From NCBI RefSeq assembly GCF_014202275.1, contig NZ_JACHGF010000001.1:930001-994000 (forward strand): a stretch of DNA of 64,000 bases. Direction: 5' to 3'. The first letter of the stretch is position 1. Each line of letters begins with the position of its first letter. A program made the position numbers and the translations under genes. Below the pieces are notes generated by a model that did no database searches, was not told the origin of the DNA, and saw only the letters and a list, made by a program, of their open reading frames with translations. Source of the stretch: Rhabdobacter roseus (GTDB taxonomy: Bacteria; Bacteroidota; Bacteroidia; Cytophagales; Spirosomataceae). Below, piece after piece: positions 16,266-25,291 of this stretch.

Positions 16266-18788
16266 ATGAAAACAAGCAAACGTAATCGTGTCGTTGTGGT
16301 GGGCAATGGCATGGTAAGCTACAAATTCTGCGAGAAGTTGATAGCTAAAACCAACGGGAGCGTAGAATTTTCAGTCACGGTTTTTGGGGAAGAACCGCGC
16401 GCTGCCTACGATCGCGTCCACTTGAGTGCCTTTTTTTCCGGCCAAACGGCCGACGATCTGGCCTTGGCTAGTACGGAATGGTACCAAGAGAACGGTATTC
16501 AATTACACCTTTCTGATCCCGTAGTAGCCATTGATCGCGAGCGGCAGGAAGTGCGCTCGCATCACGGCCATATAGTACCTTATGACTATTTGGTACTGGC
16601 TACGGGTTCGGGGGCCTTTGTGCCGCCGGTGGCGGGCGTCGAGAAAGAGGGTGTGTTTGTGTACCGTACCATTGAGGACCTGGAGCTCATCCAGGCCCAC
16701 GCCCGCAAAGCCCGCCGGGGAGCCGTACTGGGCGGTGGACTGCTGGGCCTGGAAGCCGCCAAGGCGCTGCTGGACCTGGGTCTGGACGAAGCCCACGTGG
16801 TGGAGTTTGCGCCCCGGCTCATGCCCCGGCAAATCGACGCCGCGGGCTCGGAGGTACTTCAGCGCCAGCTGGAAGCCCTGGGCCTGCACATTCATTTGTC
16901 TAAAAGTACCCAGCAGATCGTCGGGACCGAAAGCATCGAAGCGCTTCAGTTTACGGATGGTACTTCGCTGGACGTAGACATGCTCGTGATTTCGGCCGGA
17001 ATTCGTCCGCGCGACGAGCTGGCCAAAGCCGCCGGGCTCGCCACGCACCCGCGCGGAGGCATTGTAGTCGATGACTTTCTGCAAACCTCCGATCCGGCCA
17101 TTTTTGCCGTGGGTGAATGCGCCCTGGCGCACCAGATGATCTACGGCCTGGTGGCGCCCGGCTACGAAATGGCCGAGGTGGTGGCTTCGCGGCTGTGTGG
17201 TCAGGAGAAGGCCTTTGCGCCCTTTGACATGTCTACCAAGCTCAAGCTCATCGGTGTGGATGTGGCCAGCTTTGGCGATCCCCTGGCGGAAGAACCGGGC
17301 TGCCGGACCATCCGGTACGAAAACCGCGCGAAGGGTATTTACAAACGTGTGAACGTAAGCGCCGACGGCAAAGAGCTGCTGGGGGGCATCCTGGTAGGCG
17401 ACGCCGAGCAGTACAACATGCTGCTCCAGACCTGTAAAAACAAAATGGTATTACCTCCCAATCCCGAAGACCTGATCCTGGGTACGCGCGGCGGGGAGGA
17501 AGCGGCCACGGGGGGCGTCCTGGGCCTGCCCGACGACGCCCTGATCTGCTCCTGCGAGGCCGTGACGAAGGCCATGATTTGCCAGGAAGTGACCGAGCGC
17601 GGCTATACCTCGGTAGAGGATATCAAAAAAGCCAACAAAGCCTGTACGGGCTGCGGGGGCTGCACGCCGCTGGTGAAGGATCTGATCGTAGGTACCATGA
17701 AGCAGCAGGGCGTATACGTGCGCAACGTCATCTGCGAGCATTTTGCGTACAGCCGCCAAGAGCTCCTCGACTTAACAAAAATGAACAACCTTCGTACCTA
17801 CAACGAGGTACTTGACGCCTTCGGCCACGGCGACGGCTGCGAAACCTGCAAGCCCCTGGTGGCCTCGGTGCTGGCCAGCCTCTGGAACGAAAACGTACTC
17901 GAAAAGGGCCGGGCCACGGTGCAGGACTCCAACGACCGCTTCCTGGCCAATATCCAGAAAGGGGGTACTTACTCGGTAGTACCACGGATTCCGGGCGGGG
18001 AAATTACCCCCGATAAGTTGATCGTAATTGGTGAAGTAGCCAAGCGGTACGGCCTTTACACCAAGATCACCGGCGGGCAGCGGATCGACCTCTTCGGGGC
18101 GCACGTGAGCGACCTACCCCGGATCTGGGAAGAACTCATCGCGGCGGGTTTTGAGAGCGGTCACGCCTACGGCAAAGCCCTCCGGACGGTCAAGAGCTGC
18201 GTGGGCTCCACCTGGTGTCGCTTTGGCGTGCAGGATTCGGTGTCGTTTGCCATTGAGGTAGAAGACCGCTACAAGGGCATTCGTTCGCCGCACAAGCTCA
18301 AGTCGGCGGTGTCGGGTTGTATCCGCGAATGTGCCGAAGCCCAAAGCAAGGATTTTGGCATTATTGCCACCGAAAAAGGCTGGAACCTCTACGTGTGTGG
18401 CAACGGCGGCTCCAAGCCGCAGCACGCCCAACTGCTGGCTACTGACGTCGACAAGGAAACCTGCATCCGACTGATCGACCGCTTCCTGATGTTTTACATC
18501 AAAACCGCCGACCCGCTCACGCGCACGGCCACCTGGCTCAACAAGATGGAAGGTGGTATGAGGTACCTGAAGGCCGTCGTGGTAGACGATGTACTCGGCA
18601 TAGGTGAAGAGCTGGAGCGGGAGATGCAGGGACTCATTACGGCCTTTAAGTGCGAGTGGAAGGAGGTCGTCGAGAATCCGGAGCTGCGGAAGCGCTTTAC
18701 CCACTTTGTAAACGTTCCCGAAGTTAAAGATCCTACGGTTGATTTTGCCGAAATGCGTGGGCAAAAGCGGGCCAAAGAATGGGCCTAA
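16266..18788 (+). CDS. nirB: NADH-dependent nitrite reductase, large subunit
   Basis: An 840-residue cytoplasmic enzyme reducing nitrite to ammonium. Domains in order: FAD-binding (VVVGNGMVSYKF, residues ~9-20), NADH-binding (GAVLGGGLLGLEAAKAL, ~155), a BFD-like [2Fe-2S] region (ICSCEAV...CTGCGGC, ~426-470) with a second BFD-like stretch (CETCKPL, ~525), then the siroheme half. The siroheme/[4Fe-4S] cysteines are SCVGSTWC (~643) and SGCIRECAEAQ (~683). Length and order match classical NirB. nirD follows 45 bases downstream. The cluster supplies its cofactor through SUMT and the dehydrogenase at the window start. Confidence 0.96.
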   Translation: MKTSKRNRVVVVGNGMVSYKFCEKLIAKTNGSVEFSVTVFGEEPRAAYDRVHLSAFFSGQTADDLALASTEWYQENGIQLHLSDPVVAIDRERQEVRSHHGHIVPYDYLVLATGSGAFVPPVAGVEKEGVFVYRTIEDLELIQAHARKARRGAVLGGGLLGLEAAKALLDLGLDEAHVVEFAPRLMPRQIDAAGSEVLQRQLEALGLHIHLSKSTQQIVGTESIEALQFTDGTSLDVDMLVISAGIRPRDELAKAAGLATHPRGGIVVDDFLQTSDPAIFAVGECALAHQMIYGLVAPGYEMAEVVASRLCGQEKAFAPFDMSTKLKLIGVDVASFGDPLAEEPGCRTIRYENRAKGIYKRVNVSADGKELLGGILVGDAEQYNMLLQTCKNKMVLPPNPEDLILGTRGGEEAATGGVLGLPDDALICSCEAVTKAMICQEVTERGYTSVEDIKKANKACTGCGGCTPLVKDLIVGTMKQQGVYVRNVICEHFAYSRQELLDLTKMNNLRTYNEVLDAFGHGDGCETCKPLVASVLASLWNENVLEKGRATVQDSNDRFLANIQKGGTYSVVPRIPGGEITPDKLIVIGEVAKRYGLYTKITGGQRIDLFGAHVSDLPRIWEELIAAGFESGHAYGKALRTVKSCVGSTWCRFGVQDSVSFAIEVEDRYKGIRSPHKLKSAVSGCIRECAEAQSKDFGIIATEKGWNLYVCGNGGSKPQHAQLLATDVDKETCIRLIDRFLMFYIKTADPLTRTATWLNKMEGGMRYLKAVVVDDVLGIGEELEREMQGLITAFKCEWKEVVENPELRKRFTHFVNVPEVKDPTVDFAEMRGQKRAKEWA

Positions 18789-18833
18789 ACGCCTTCCGTA
18801 GCGGATGTTTTCCTATATTGCCATATAGTTAGT

Positions 18834-19214
18834 ATGCTAATAATGAATTTAAGAACTAGTATGGAACTAATTACCAACGATAAAGATAAAATAACCTGGC
18901 ACCTGGCGTGCCGGGCCGAAGATGTACCCGAAGACGGCGGAGCTTGCGCGCTGATCGAGGGGCGACAGATCGCTATTTTTAATTTTACCCGGCGCAACGA
19001 ATGGTACGCCACCGACAACCAGTGCCCGCACCGGCAGCAAATGGCGCTGGCCCGGGGCATGATCGGGAGCCAGCTGGACGAGCCCAAGGTGGCCTGCCCT
19101 TTTCATAAAAAGACCTTTTCGCTCCGCGACGGAAGCTGCCTGAGCGGTGATGCGTACCGGATCGAGACCTATCCGGTGCGGGTGAAAGAAGGGTTGGTAT
19201 ACGTAGGACTATAA
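18834..19214 (+). CDS. nirD: nitrite reductase small subunit (Rieske-type)
   Basis: Up to 126 residues; homology begins near residue 20, so a start at 18861 (MELITNDKD) is as plausible as 18834. Cluster ligands are seen as QCPH (in DNQCPHRQQMALARG) and ACPFHKKTFSL, keeping the C-x-H and C-x2-H pattern of Rieske proteins. It ends ETYPVRVKEGLVYVGL, typical of NirD. It forms the holoenzyme with NirB. The sensor kinase begins 4 bases after its stop, so nitrite reductase and its probable regulator are co-transcribed. Confidence 0.93.
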   Translation: MLIMNLRTSMELITNDKDKITWHLACRAEDVPEDGGACALIEGRQIAIFNFTRRNEWYATDNQCPHRQQMALARGMIGSQLDEPKVACPFHKKTFSLRDGSCLSGDAYRIETYPVRVKEGLVYVGL

Positions 19215-19218
19215 AAAC

Positions 19219-20649
19219 ATGGAGCAGCTGGATCGTCAGGTAGCCCGGCGGCTGACGCGCTTTTACGTGCTGGCGCTTAGTTTGGTCGCGCTGCTGACGA
19301 TCAGCGGGATTGTGTTGGTAAAACGTACCCTGCGCGATTTGCACGACGACGGACGGGTTCTGAACGTGGCGGGGCGGCAACGGATGCTGAGCCAGCGGCT
19401 GACCAAACTGGCGGTACTTCGGGCCGAGGGAATACCGTCCTCCGATCCGGACGATTTTCGCACGCTGCTACGTACCTGGGCCAACAACCAGGAGCAGCTG
19501 CAGCAGGGTAGGTTGCGCATGGAAAAAGAGTACGTAGTGCGGAAGAGCGGGCAGCTGGACAGTATGTTTTTGGCGCTAAATCCGGTCTTTCGGTCGCTGT
19601 ACACGGGTTTTTTGACCATCTACGATCCGCAGCACACGGCCGCCGACAGGAGCGAAGCGCTGCGGGTGGTACTTCGGCAGGAGCCGGACTACCTGGCCCG
19701 GATGGACAACATCGTGTTTCGGTACGATGCTGAAAGTCTGGCGCGGGTGCAGTACCTGCAGCGCACCGAGTGGCTGCTGGGCTTTGTAACGTTACTGGTG
19801 CTGGTGGTAGAAGGGGTACTTATTTTTCGACCGGTGGTGAATTATACCCAGCAGGTAATCCGGATGCTGACGGAGTCGGAAGAGAAGCTAAAAAGAACCA
19901 ATGAGCAACTGGCGACGACCAACCAGGCCCTGCGCCAGACCCAGCAGGAGCTGCTGCGGGCTACCGAGGAAAAGTACCGCCTGCAGCTGGCCGAGGAGGC
20001 CGTGCGGGCGGCGGCGCTGCTGGAAGGGCAGGAGGAGGAGCGGCGGCGCTTTGCGCGGGAGCTGCACGACGGCATTGGGCAGATGCTGACGGGGCTAAAG
20101 CTGCACGCCGAAAAGCTCAAGCAGGTACCCTACGCCGACGAAAAGCAGCAGCGGCGCTTCAACGAGCTCTGCGAGCTGATTCAGGAGACGATCCAGACCA
20201 CTCGGCAGGTGGCGTTTAACCTGATGCCCTCGGTGCTGGGTGACTACGGGTTGGCGTCGGCCCTGCAGCTACTGGCCGAGCAGGTAGCGAGGGCGTCGGG
20301 GCTGAAAGTTTATTTTGAAGCGAAAGGACGCGTACCTCGGCTCACGCCCGCCAGCGAGATTGGCCTGTACCGGATTGCGCAGGAGGCCCTTCACAACGCG
20401 GTGAAGTACGCCGAAGCGAAGGAAATACTGGTGCACTTGGGGCGGGAGAAACAGGTACTTGGCCTGGTGATCAAAGACGATGGGAAAGGATTTGAGGTGA
20501 AGGCGGCCCGCAAGAAAAAAGCGGGAATGAGCCAGAACGGCCTGGAAAACATGCGGGCCCGCGCCCGGCTGATTGACGGGGATTTTAAAATTTCCTCGAA
20601 GCCTGCTATAGGAACGACGATTACCGTAAAACTTAATATATCAACCTAA
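19219..20649 (+). CDS. NarX-like nitrate/nitrite sensor histidine kinase
   Basis: A 476-residue membrane kinase. TM1 is at ~15-35. A PilJ/NarX-type periplasmic domain follows, opening with VLNVAGRQRMLSQRLTKLAV, which matches the P-box that binds nitrate/nitrite in NarX and NarQ. TM2 (WLLGFVTLLVLVVEGVLIF) is near 180-200, followed by a coiled coil. The HisKA_3 box is ERRRFARELHDGIGQML with the phospho-His near 281. The HATPase domain has NAVKYAEA, DDGKGF and GLENMRARARL. Its position immediately after nirD and before a NarL-type regulator makes nitrate/nitrite the likely signal. There is no HAMP domain that I can recognise. Confidence 0.9.
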   Translation: MEQLDRQVARRLTRFYVLALSLVALLTISGIVLVKRTLRDLHDDGRVLNVAGRQRMLSQRLTKLAVLRAEGIPSSDPDDFRTLLRTWANNQEQLQQGRLRMEKEYVVRKSGQLDSMFLALNPVFRSLYTGFLTIYDPQHTAADRSEALRVVLRQEPDYLARMDNIVFRYDAESLARVQYLQRTEWLLGFVTLLVLVVEGVLIFRPVVNYTQQVIRMLTESEEKLKRTNEQLATTNQALRQTQQELLRATEEKYRLQLAEEAVRAAALLEGQEEERRRFARELHDGIGQMLTGLKLHAEKLKQVPYADEKQQRRFNELCELIQETIQTTRQVAFNLMPSVLGDYGLASALQLLAEQVARASGLKVYFEAKGRVPRLTPASEIGLYRIAQEALHNAVKYAEAKEILVHLGREKQVLGLVIKDDGKGFEVKAARKKKAGMSQNGLENMRARARLIDGDFKISSKPAIGTTITVKLNIST

Positions 20650-20670
20650 TTCTAATCATTCATACTACTT

Positions 20671-21342
20671 ATGTCCATACGCATTCTGATTGCCGATGAC
20701 CATTCGGTGGTAAGGAAAGGGATGGTGACCTTGTTGGAAGATGAAGCCGATATTCAGATCGTAGGCGAGGCGTCGGATGGCGACGAAGCCCTGGCGCTTA
20801 TTCCGGGTCTGCAGCCGGACGTTTTGTTGTTGGACATCACGATGCCCCGCATGTCCGGAATCGAAGTCACCAAGGAAGTATCCCGTCTGTATCCGGACGT
20901 CCGGATTCTCGTTTTTAGTATGCACAACAACCCCGACTACATCCTGAATGCCGTGCAAAACGGCGCGGCGGGGTACTTGCTGAAAGACACCGACCGGGAG
21001 GAGATTTTGCGGGCCGTGCGTAACGTGGCGGCCGGGGAGCTCTACTACCCGCCCAACGCGTCGTCGGTCATTATCCGGCATTTGATCGTGCCCCGAAATG
21101 TGCACCGCTACGCGGAAGTTTCGGCGGGTTCGGGCGGGCTTTCTTCCATCTGGAACAAGGTGACCCCGCGCGAGCACCAGATACTTCAATGCCTGACCGA
21201 AGGCATGAGCAGCAAAGAAATCGCCGAGCGATTCGACGTAAGCCCGCATACCGTAGCCAACCAGCGGGCCAGTATTATTCGGAAGGCCCGCGTGAAGAAC
21301 ACCGCCGAGCTGGTGAGCCTGGCTCTGAAAGAACAGGGGTAG
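20671..21342 (+). CDS. NarL/FixJ-family response regulator
   Basis: A 223-residue regulator. The receiver domain has the acidic pocket IADDHSVV, the phosphorylation site in VLLLDITMPRMSG (Asp near 56) and the Lys in GYLLKDTD. A LuxR-type helix-turn-helix at the C-terminus reads VTPREHQILQCLTEGMSSKE then ERFDVSPHTVANQRASII. It starts 21 bases after the kinase gene and is the cognate partner. The inferred targets are the divergent nirB/cobA and nitrate operons. The gene is followed by a 21-bp palindromic terminator. Confidence 0.93.
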   Translation: MSIRILIADDHSVVRKGMVTLLEDEADIQIVGEASDGDEALALIPGLQPDVLLLDITMPRMSGIEVTKEVSRLYPDVRILVFSMHNNPDYILNAVQNGAAGYLLKDTDREEILRAVRNVAAGELYYPPNASSVIIRHLIVPRNVHRYAEVSAGSGGLSSIWNKVTPREHQILQCLTEGMSSKEIAERFDVSPHTVANQRASIIRKARVKNTAELVSLALKEQG

Positions 21343-21368
21343 TTTCTTTCTTCTAAAAAACTACCCTT

Positions 21369-21420
21369 AAAAACAAAGTACCCACCCGCAGCAGCAAGCG
21401 CGGGTGGGTACTTTGTTTTT
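21369..21420. terminator. bidirectional terminator built from an inverted GGTACTTT pair
   Basis: A perfect 21-bp inverted repeat (21369-21389 and 21400-21420) with a 10-base loop, flanked by A- and T-runs so it can terminate both the response regulator (plus) and the convergent protease gene (minus). Each arm contains the window-wide motif: AAAGTACCC on the left and GGGTACTTT on the right. Confidence 0.88.
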
Positions 21421-21444
21421 AGGTACTTTCCAAAAAAACGCTGA

Positions 21445-23817
21445 TCAGTACTTCACAATCCGTTTACGAATTTTGTCTTCCCCCACGGCTATTTCCACCA
21501 GGAAGGTACCCCCCGAGAGCCCCCGTATATCCAGCGGATAGCGTACTTCGTCGGTATTCTTTTGGAAGGTACGTTGCACCGCCCGCACGCCGCTCATGGT
21601 GTATACCGTAATAGCCACCGGCCCCCGCAGGCTGTTGTTAAGGTCTATCTGTAAGTACCCGTCGCTGGGGTTAGGGCTGATCTGGGTAGTGCGCGACAGC
21701 AGGGTTTCTGCCGTAGGTTCATTACCGAGTACCTGCACCGAACGTACGTAGATGGTGGCGGCGGCACTGTCGCCGCAGACGTCCACGCCGGTACCTTTCA
21801 CGGAGTAGGTGAGGGTTTGGTTGGGGCGGGCAATCACCTGGGGCCCCAGGGTGGTATTGAGCCCCGTGCTCGGCGACCAGGTATAGATACTGGCGCCCCG
21901 GGCCTGCAGCGTCACTGATTCGCCAGGGTTTACAAATAACGCCGAGGTCGAAAGCTGCACCGAAGGCTTCATCCCTACCTGGGCCGTAATGTCATGGGCA
22001 ATGTTGAGCCCCAGGCGGCGCAGAATCAGATCCCATTCTCCGTTAGCAGCCTGCTCCCAGGAAGTACCGTTGAGGGCTTCGCCGTCGCGGGTAGTAGCCA
22101 GGGCTACGGTATCGCCCGCGTAGGCTAGCTCCAGGCCAATGTGGAAGCCCAGACCCGCCAGCGTGAGCGGTACCGGCCGGTCAAAGGTCAGGGTAGTGGC
22201 GCGGTTGTTGGCGATGTCGCTCAGAATGGTACGCAAGGGTACTTCTTTTACTTCCAGAATAGCACCGGGCCCGCCCTGGAAGCCGCGGGCGTTCCAGACG
22301 GTCACGTTCACGATGGCTTCGGTGTTGGTACCTTCGCGGGCAAAAGCCCGGCCAAAACGGAGCGTGGCCCCGCTGAGGGTTGTGTAGCCCAGCGGATTGT
22401 CGAAGTACTCCGAAACGGCTAGTACGCCGCGGCCATTGTGCCCCGATACGTAGCCCCTGCCGCTGGTATCGCGGATCACCGTCCGGGTACCGCTGAAGTT
22501 GGTTTTGTCGGCGCACTGCCCCGAGCTAAGTACTTCAATGTACGCCTCGCGTTTGAGCGTATCCGAAGTGCCCAAACTATTGGCTACTAAGAGCGTAACC
22601 CGGAACCGACCGGCCTGGTTGTAGGTCACCGTAGGGTTTTGCTGCGTTGAGGTGGAGGGGTTCCCGCCTTCAAAGGTCCAGTACCAGCGGTTGGGGAAAT
22701 TGGTGGAAAGATCGAAGAAACGCACCGAGCCGCCCAAAAGTACCTGCTGCGTTTCGGCCCGGAAGTTGGGCTGGGGAGGATTCGCTACGAACGTGCCGCA
22801 GAGGTTGGATTGCATGAGGGTACTTCGGCGGGGACTCACCGCCATCACCGTTCGCATCCGGCTTTTTTGGTCATTGGTAAAAATGTTCATGCAGGCGTCG
22901 TCGGAGTAGTCCATGTAGTTCTGGACCATGTTGGTGTTGCCGCAGCTCACCCGGCCGATGGGGCAGCCCCGGCTCTCCGACGCCTGAGGAGGCGTATCGG
23001 CACAGAAATCATTGGCACAGTTGCCATCGCCCCAGATGTGCCGCAGGCCCATCCAGTGGCCTACTTCGTGCGTAAGCGTGCGCCCCTGGTTGTAGGGAGC
23101 GGGCATGTTGGGAAAGGTACCTTTGAGGGTATTGCCAAACGACTGGTACCGAATCACGACGCCGTCCGTGTTGCGGGGTGAGTTGCCAGGAATACCCGGC
23201 AAGTCCGACTGCGCCGGAAACTGGGCGTAGCCCACCAGGCTTTCGGACGAGGCAAAGTCCAGTACCCATACGTTGAAGTACTTGTCGGGGTCCCAGATGG
23301 TACTTGGTTTGAGGGTATTTTCAATATCATTTCGGGTCCAGGTGGCCCGGTTGCCATTCACGCGGTTAATCCCCTGCTCGGCCATGTTTTGTCCCTGCGG
23401 ATTGAGGCGCGTGAGGCAGAACTCAATCTCGATGTCGGCCCCACGGGTATCATTATTGAAGCCCGGCGTACCCGGCTGGCGGCGAAAATCCTCGTTGAGG
23501 GTTTCGATTTGGGCCCGTACCTGGGCGGCGCTGATGTTACGGCCCTGGCCCACCGTCTCGCCGTTGTGCACCACGTGCACCACAATGGGGATGGTAAGTA
23601 CCTCCGCCGTGACGCGCCCGCTTTTTCGGAGCTGATCTTGTTCAAAAATCTTTTGCTGAAGAAAGCCTTCAAAGTCTTGCAAAGTACCTAGCTGGGGGTA
23701 CTTGGCCCGCAGCAGGCTGTCCATTTCCATGGTACTACAACGCTGCAAATCCTGGGCGTCAGAAATCCCGGAAAACAGAAATAGGCAGGATAGAAAAAAA
23801 AGGTAAAAACGATTCAT
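21445..23817 (-). CDS. secreted M43 (cytophagalysin/pappalysin) metalloprotease with PKD and T9SS sorting domains
   Basis: A ~790-residue exported protease. The start at 23817 (MNRFYLFFLSCLFLF) gives a clean signal peptide; an upstream start at 23829 adds four residues. The propeptide has the CSTMEMDSLL cysteine seen in cytophagalysins. The zinc site is HEVGHWMGLRHIWGD (about residue 252), the extended HExxHxxGxxH metzincin form, with the Met-turn region near NYMDYSDDACMNIFT. A PKD-like fold follows (WYWTFEGGNPSTST). The last ~80 residues (NPSDGYLQIDLNNSL ... KIRKRIVKY) are a type A C-terminal T9SS secretion signal. The gene is downstream of a SusCD locus and probably supplies it with peptides. 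Confidence 0.92.
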   Translation of the reverse strand: MNRFYLFFLSCLFLFSGISDAQDLQRCSTMEMDSLLRAKYPQLGTLQDFEGFLQQKIFEQDQLRKSGRVTAEVLTIPIVVHVVHNGETVGQGRNISAAQVRAQIETLNEDFRRQPGTPGFNNDTRGADIEIEFCLTRLNPQGQNMAEQGINRVNGNRATWTRNDIENTLKPSTIWDPDKYFNVWVLDFASSESLVGYAQFPAQSDLPGIPGNSPRNTDGVVIRYQSFGNTLKGTFPNMPAPYNQGRTLTHEVGHWMGLRHIWGDGNCANDFCADTPPQASESRGCPIGRVSCGNTNMVQNYMDYSDDACMNIFTNDQKSRMRTVMAVSPRRSTLMQSNLCGTFVANPPQPNFRAETQQVLLGGSVRFFDLSTNFPNRWYWTFEGGNPSTSTQQNPTVTYNQAGRFRVTLLVANSLGTSDTLKREAYIEVLSSGQCADKTNFSGTRTVIRDTSGRGYVSGHNGRGVLAVSEYFDNPLGYTTLSGATLRFGRAFAREGTNTEAIVNVTVWNARGFQGGPGAILEVKEVPLRTILSDIANNRATTLTFDRPVPLTLAGLGFHIGLELAYAGDTVALATTRDGEALNGTSWEQAANGEWDLILRRLGLNIAHDITAQVGMKPSVQLSTSALFVNPGESVTLQARGASIYTWSPSTGLNTTLGPQVIARPNQTLTYSVKGTGVDVCGDSAAATIYVRSVQVLGNEPTAETLLSRTTQISPNPSDGYLQIDLNNSLRGPVAITVYTMSGVRAVQRTFQKNTDEVRYPLDIRGLSGGTFLVEIAVGEDKIRKRIVKY

Positions 23818-23879
23818 AGCCCGGAACAAATAGGCGGAGAAAAGAGCCCGAAAGAATTTCTCTGCCTTCAGAAGTGGAA

Positions 23880-24386
23880 TTAATTGGATGATGAAGTGAA
23901 ATTGAACCGGTAGCTGGCGTTGGTATCGTCGCCAAAGACCTGATCTAGGTATATCTCCAGCGTCATGCTGTTGGAGGTCAGCGATTTAATGACAAACGGC
24001 AATGGTTGCGTGGAAAGTACCGGAAACGCAAATTCCAGCGTAGCGTTGGCGTTGGTCAGTATCCACTGGTCGGTCAGGAGCACATCCGGCTCCGAAGCGG
24101 AACACTTGGTGGGGCCGTTTGTAAACTCAAACTTACGCTCCGCATTGGCATAAAATACGTACTGATCGTCGGCCTCGCAAGTACCATTAAAAAGGTTACG
24201 CGCGGGCACTACCTCTGACTCCACGCCCTCGTCAATGACCTGAAACGACGTAAGTAACCAGGTCTTCTTTACGGTGCCCGTTAGTATCTGCGTGTAAGTC
24301 AAGGGCTTGGGTTCGATGGTCTCGGAGCAGCCGCTCATGCCCAGCAGCAACACAAAAGCTCCGATGTAGGGTATTCTTATCTTCAT
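23880..24386 (-). CDS. lipoprotein, lipocalin-like, of the protease locus
   Basis: A 168-residue protein with lipobox LLLGMSGC (Cys20). The mature part (KTWLLTSFQVIDEG, then DDQYVFYANAERKFEFTNG and DQWILTNANATLEF) has the strand pattern of the small lipocalin-like lipoproteins common in Bacteroidota, where a W..TS start and a 'D..Y.F' strand recur. Exact function is unknown; surface ligand binding is inferred. It lies between the Calx-beta-like lipoprotein and the M43 protease on the same strand. Confidence 0.7.
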   Translation of the reverse strand: MKIRIPYIGAFVLLLGMSGCSETIEPKPLTYTQILTGTVKKTWLLTSFQVIDEGVESEVVPARNLFNGTCEADDQYVFYANAERKFEFTNGPTKCSASEPDVLLTDQWILTNANATLEFAFPVLSTQPLPFVIKSLTSNSMTLEIYLDQVFGDDTNASYRFNFTSSSN

Positions 24387-24441
24387 AGCAGGTAGTCAGT
24401 TAAATGGGTTAGTGGCCAAAAGCCGTCCTTACGCTGGGTAC

Positions 24442-25260
24442 TTACCGCCGGGGCGTGTAGGTAAAGGGTAACGTGAGGACGGTGTCCCGGGTACTGTTAT
24501 AAGGTACTTTAATCTGAAGGTTCAGTAAAATAGCCCGCGTTTGCGGATTCCACAGACCATTGCCGCGCAGCGTATCGTAGGGCGGAGCCAACTCGGTACT
24601 TATCTGGGCCGGGATAGTGAGGGTATTGTCGCCATTGTCAATAAAGGTAAGCGGGGTTTTGGTGGCATTCAGGCTAAAAATACCGATGTTCCAGGTACTT
24701 ATGCGGTACAGTCGGCAGTCACTGCTGGTAATCTCGATGTTTTCTACCCGGTCGTTATAGCCCTGCAAAGTACCCGTATAAAACCCGCTGAGCAGGCAGT
24801 CGTCCTGGATGGTGAGGCGGAAACTTTTCCCGACAATATTATTGATTCCAAAACCCACCTGCAACTGATCATTGGGCGAGACGTCCGTGAGCGTGAACAC
24901 AATATCCTGCGAGTCGAGGATGTTATTGGCGTTGTTGATAAGGCGTACGTTGATGGTGCCAAAATACTCGTTGGCCGGGATCGTCACCACGCCCCGGGTA
25001 CCTTCGATCACGTAGTCGCGGCCTTCGCGGGCCGTACCTCCGATGGTGTAGTTGACGGTAACGGCCTGAGTGAGCGCCTTGCCTACCACGTGTACCTTGA
25101 CGCTGATGGGCCTTTCGTAGCTTTCCCGAAACACCTGAGCGGTGTCCGTAAAGCGCACAAAATCCGGGCCTTCAAAAAGGATACGCTGCTCCTCGCACGC
25201 TCCCAGCAAGAGCAGGGTACTTAGGGCCAAAAGGGAAAAAAAGGTATGAATGGTTTTCAT
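24442..25260 (-). CDS. Calx-beta/DUF4843-like surface lipoprotein
   Basis: A 272-residue lipoprotein with lipobox TLLLLGAC. After the anchor, FVRFTDTAQVFRES starts a beta-sandwich resembling the Calx-beta/DUF4843 proteins that follow SusD genes. GGTAREGRDYVIEGTRGVV and the strand IVFTLTDVSP carry the Calx-beta acidic spacing. A second beta domain follows DDCLLSGFYTG. It is probably a surface ligand-binding accessory of the SusCD importer encoded immediately upstream (32 bases). Confidence 0.72.
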   Translation of the reverse strand: MKTIHTFFSLLALSTLLLLGACEEQRILFEGPDFVRFTDTAQVFRESYERPISVKVHVVGKALTQAVTVNYTIGGTAREGRDYVIEGTRGVVTIPANEYFGTINVRLINNANNILDSQDIVFTLTDVSPNDQLQVGFGINNIVGKSFRLTIQDDCLLSGFYTGTLQGYNDRVENIEITSSDCRLYRISTWNIGIFSLNATKTPLTFIDNGDNTLTIPAQISTELAPPYDTLRGNGLWNPQTRAILLNLQIKVPYNSTRDTVLTLPFTYTPRR

Positions 25261-25291
25261 GTTTCTTCTTTACAGTAGCTTATTAGTCAAA

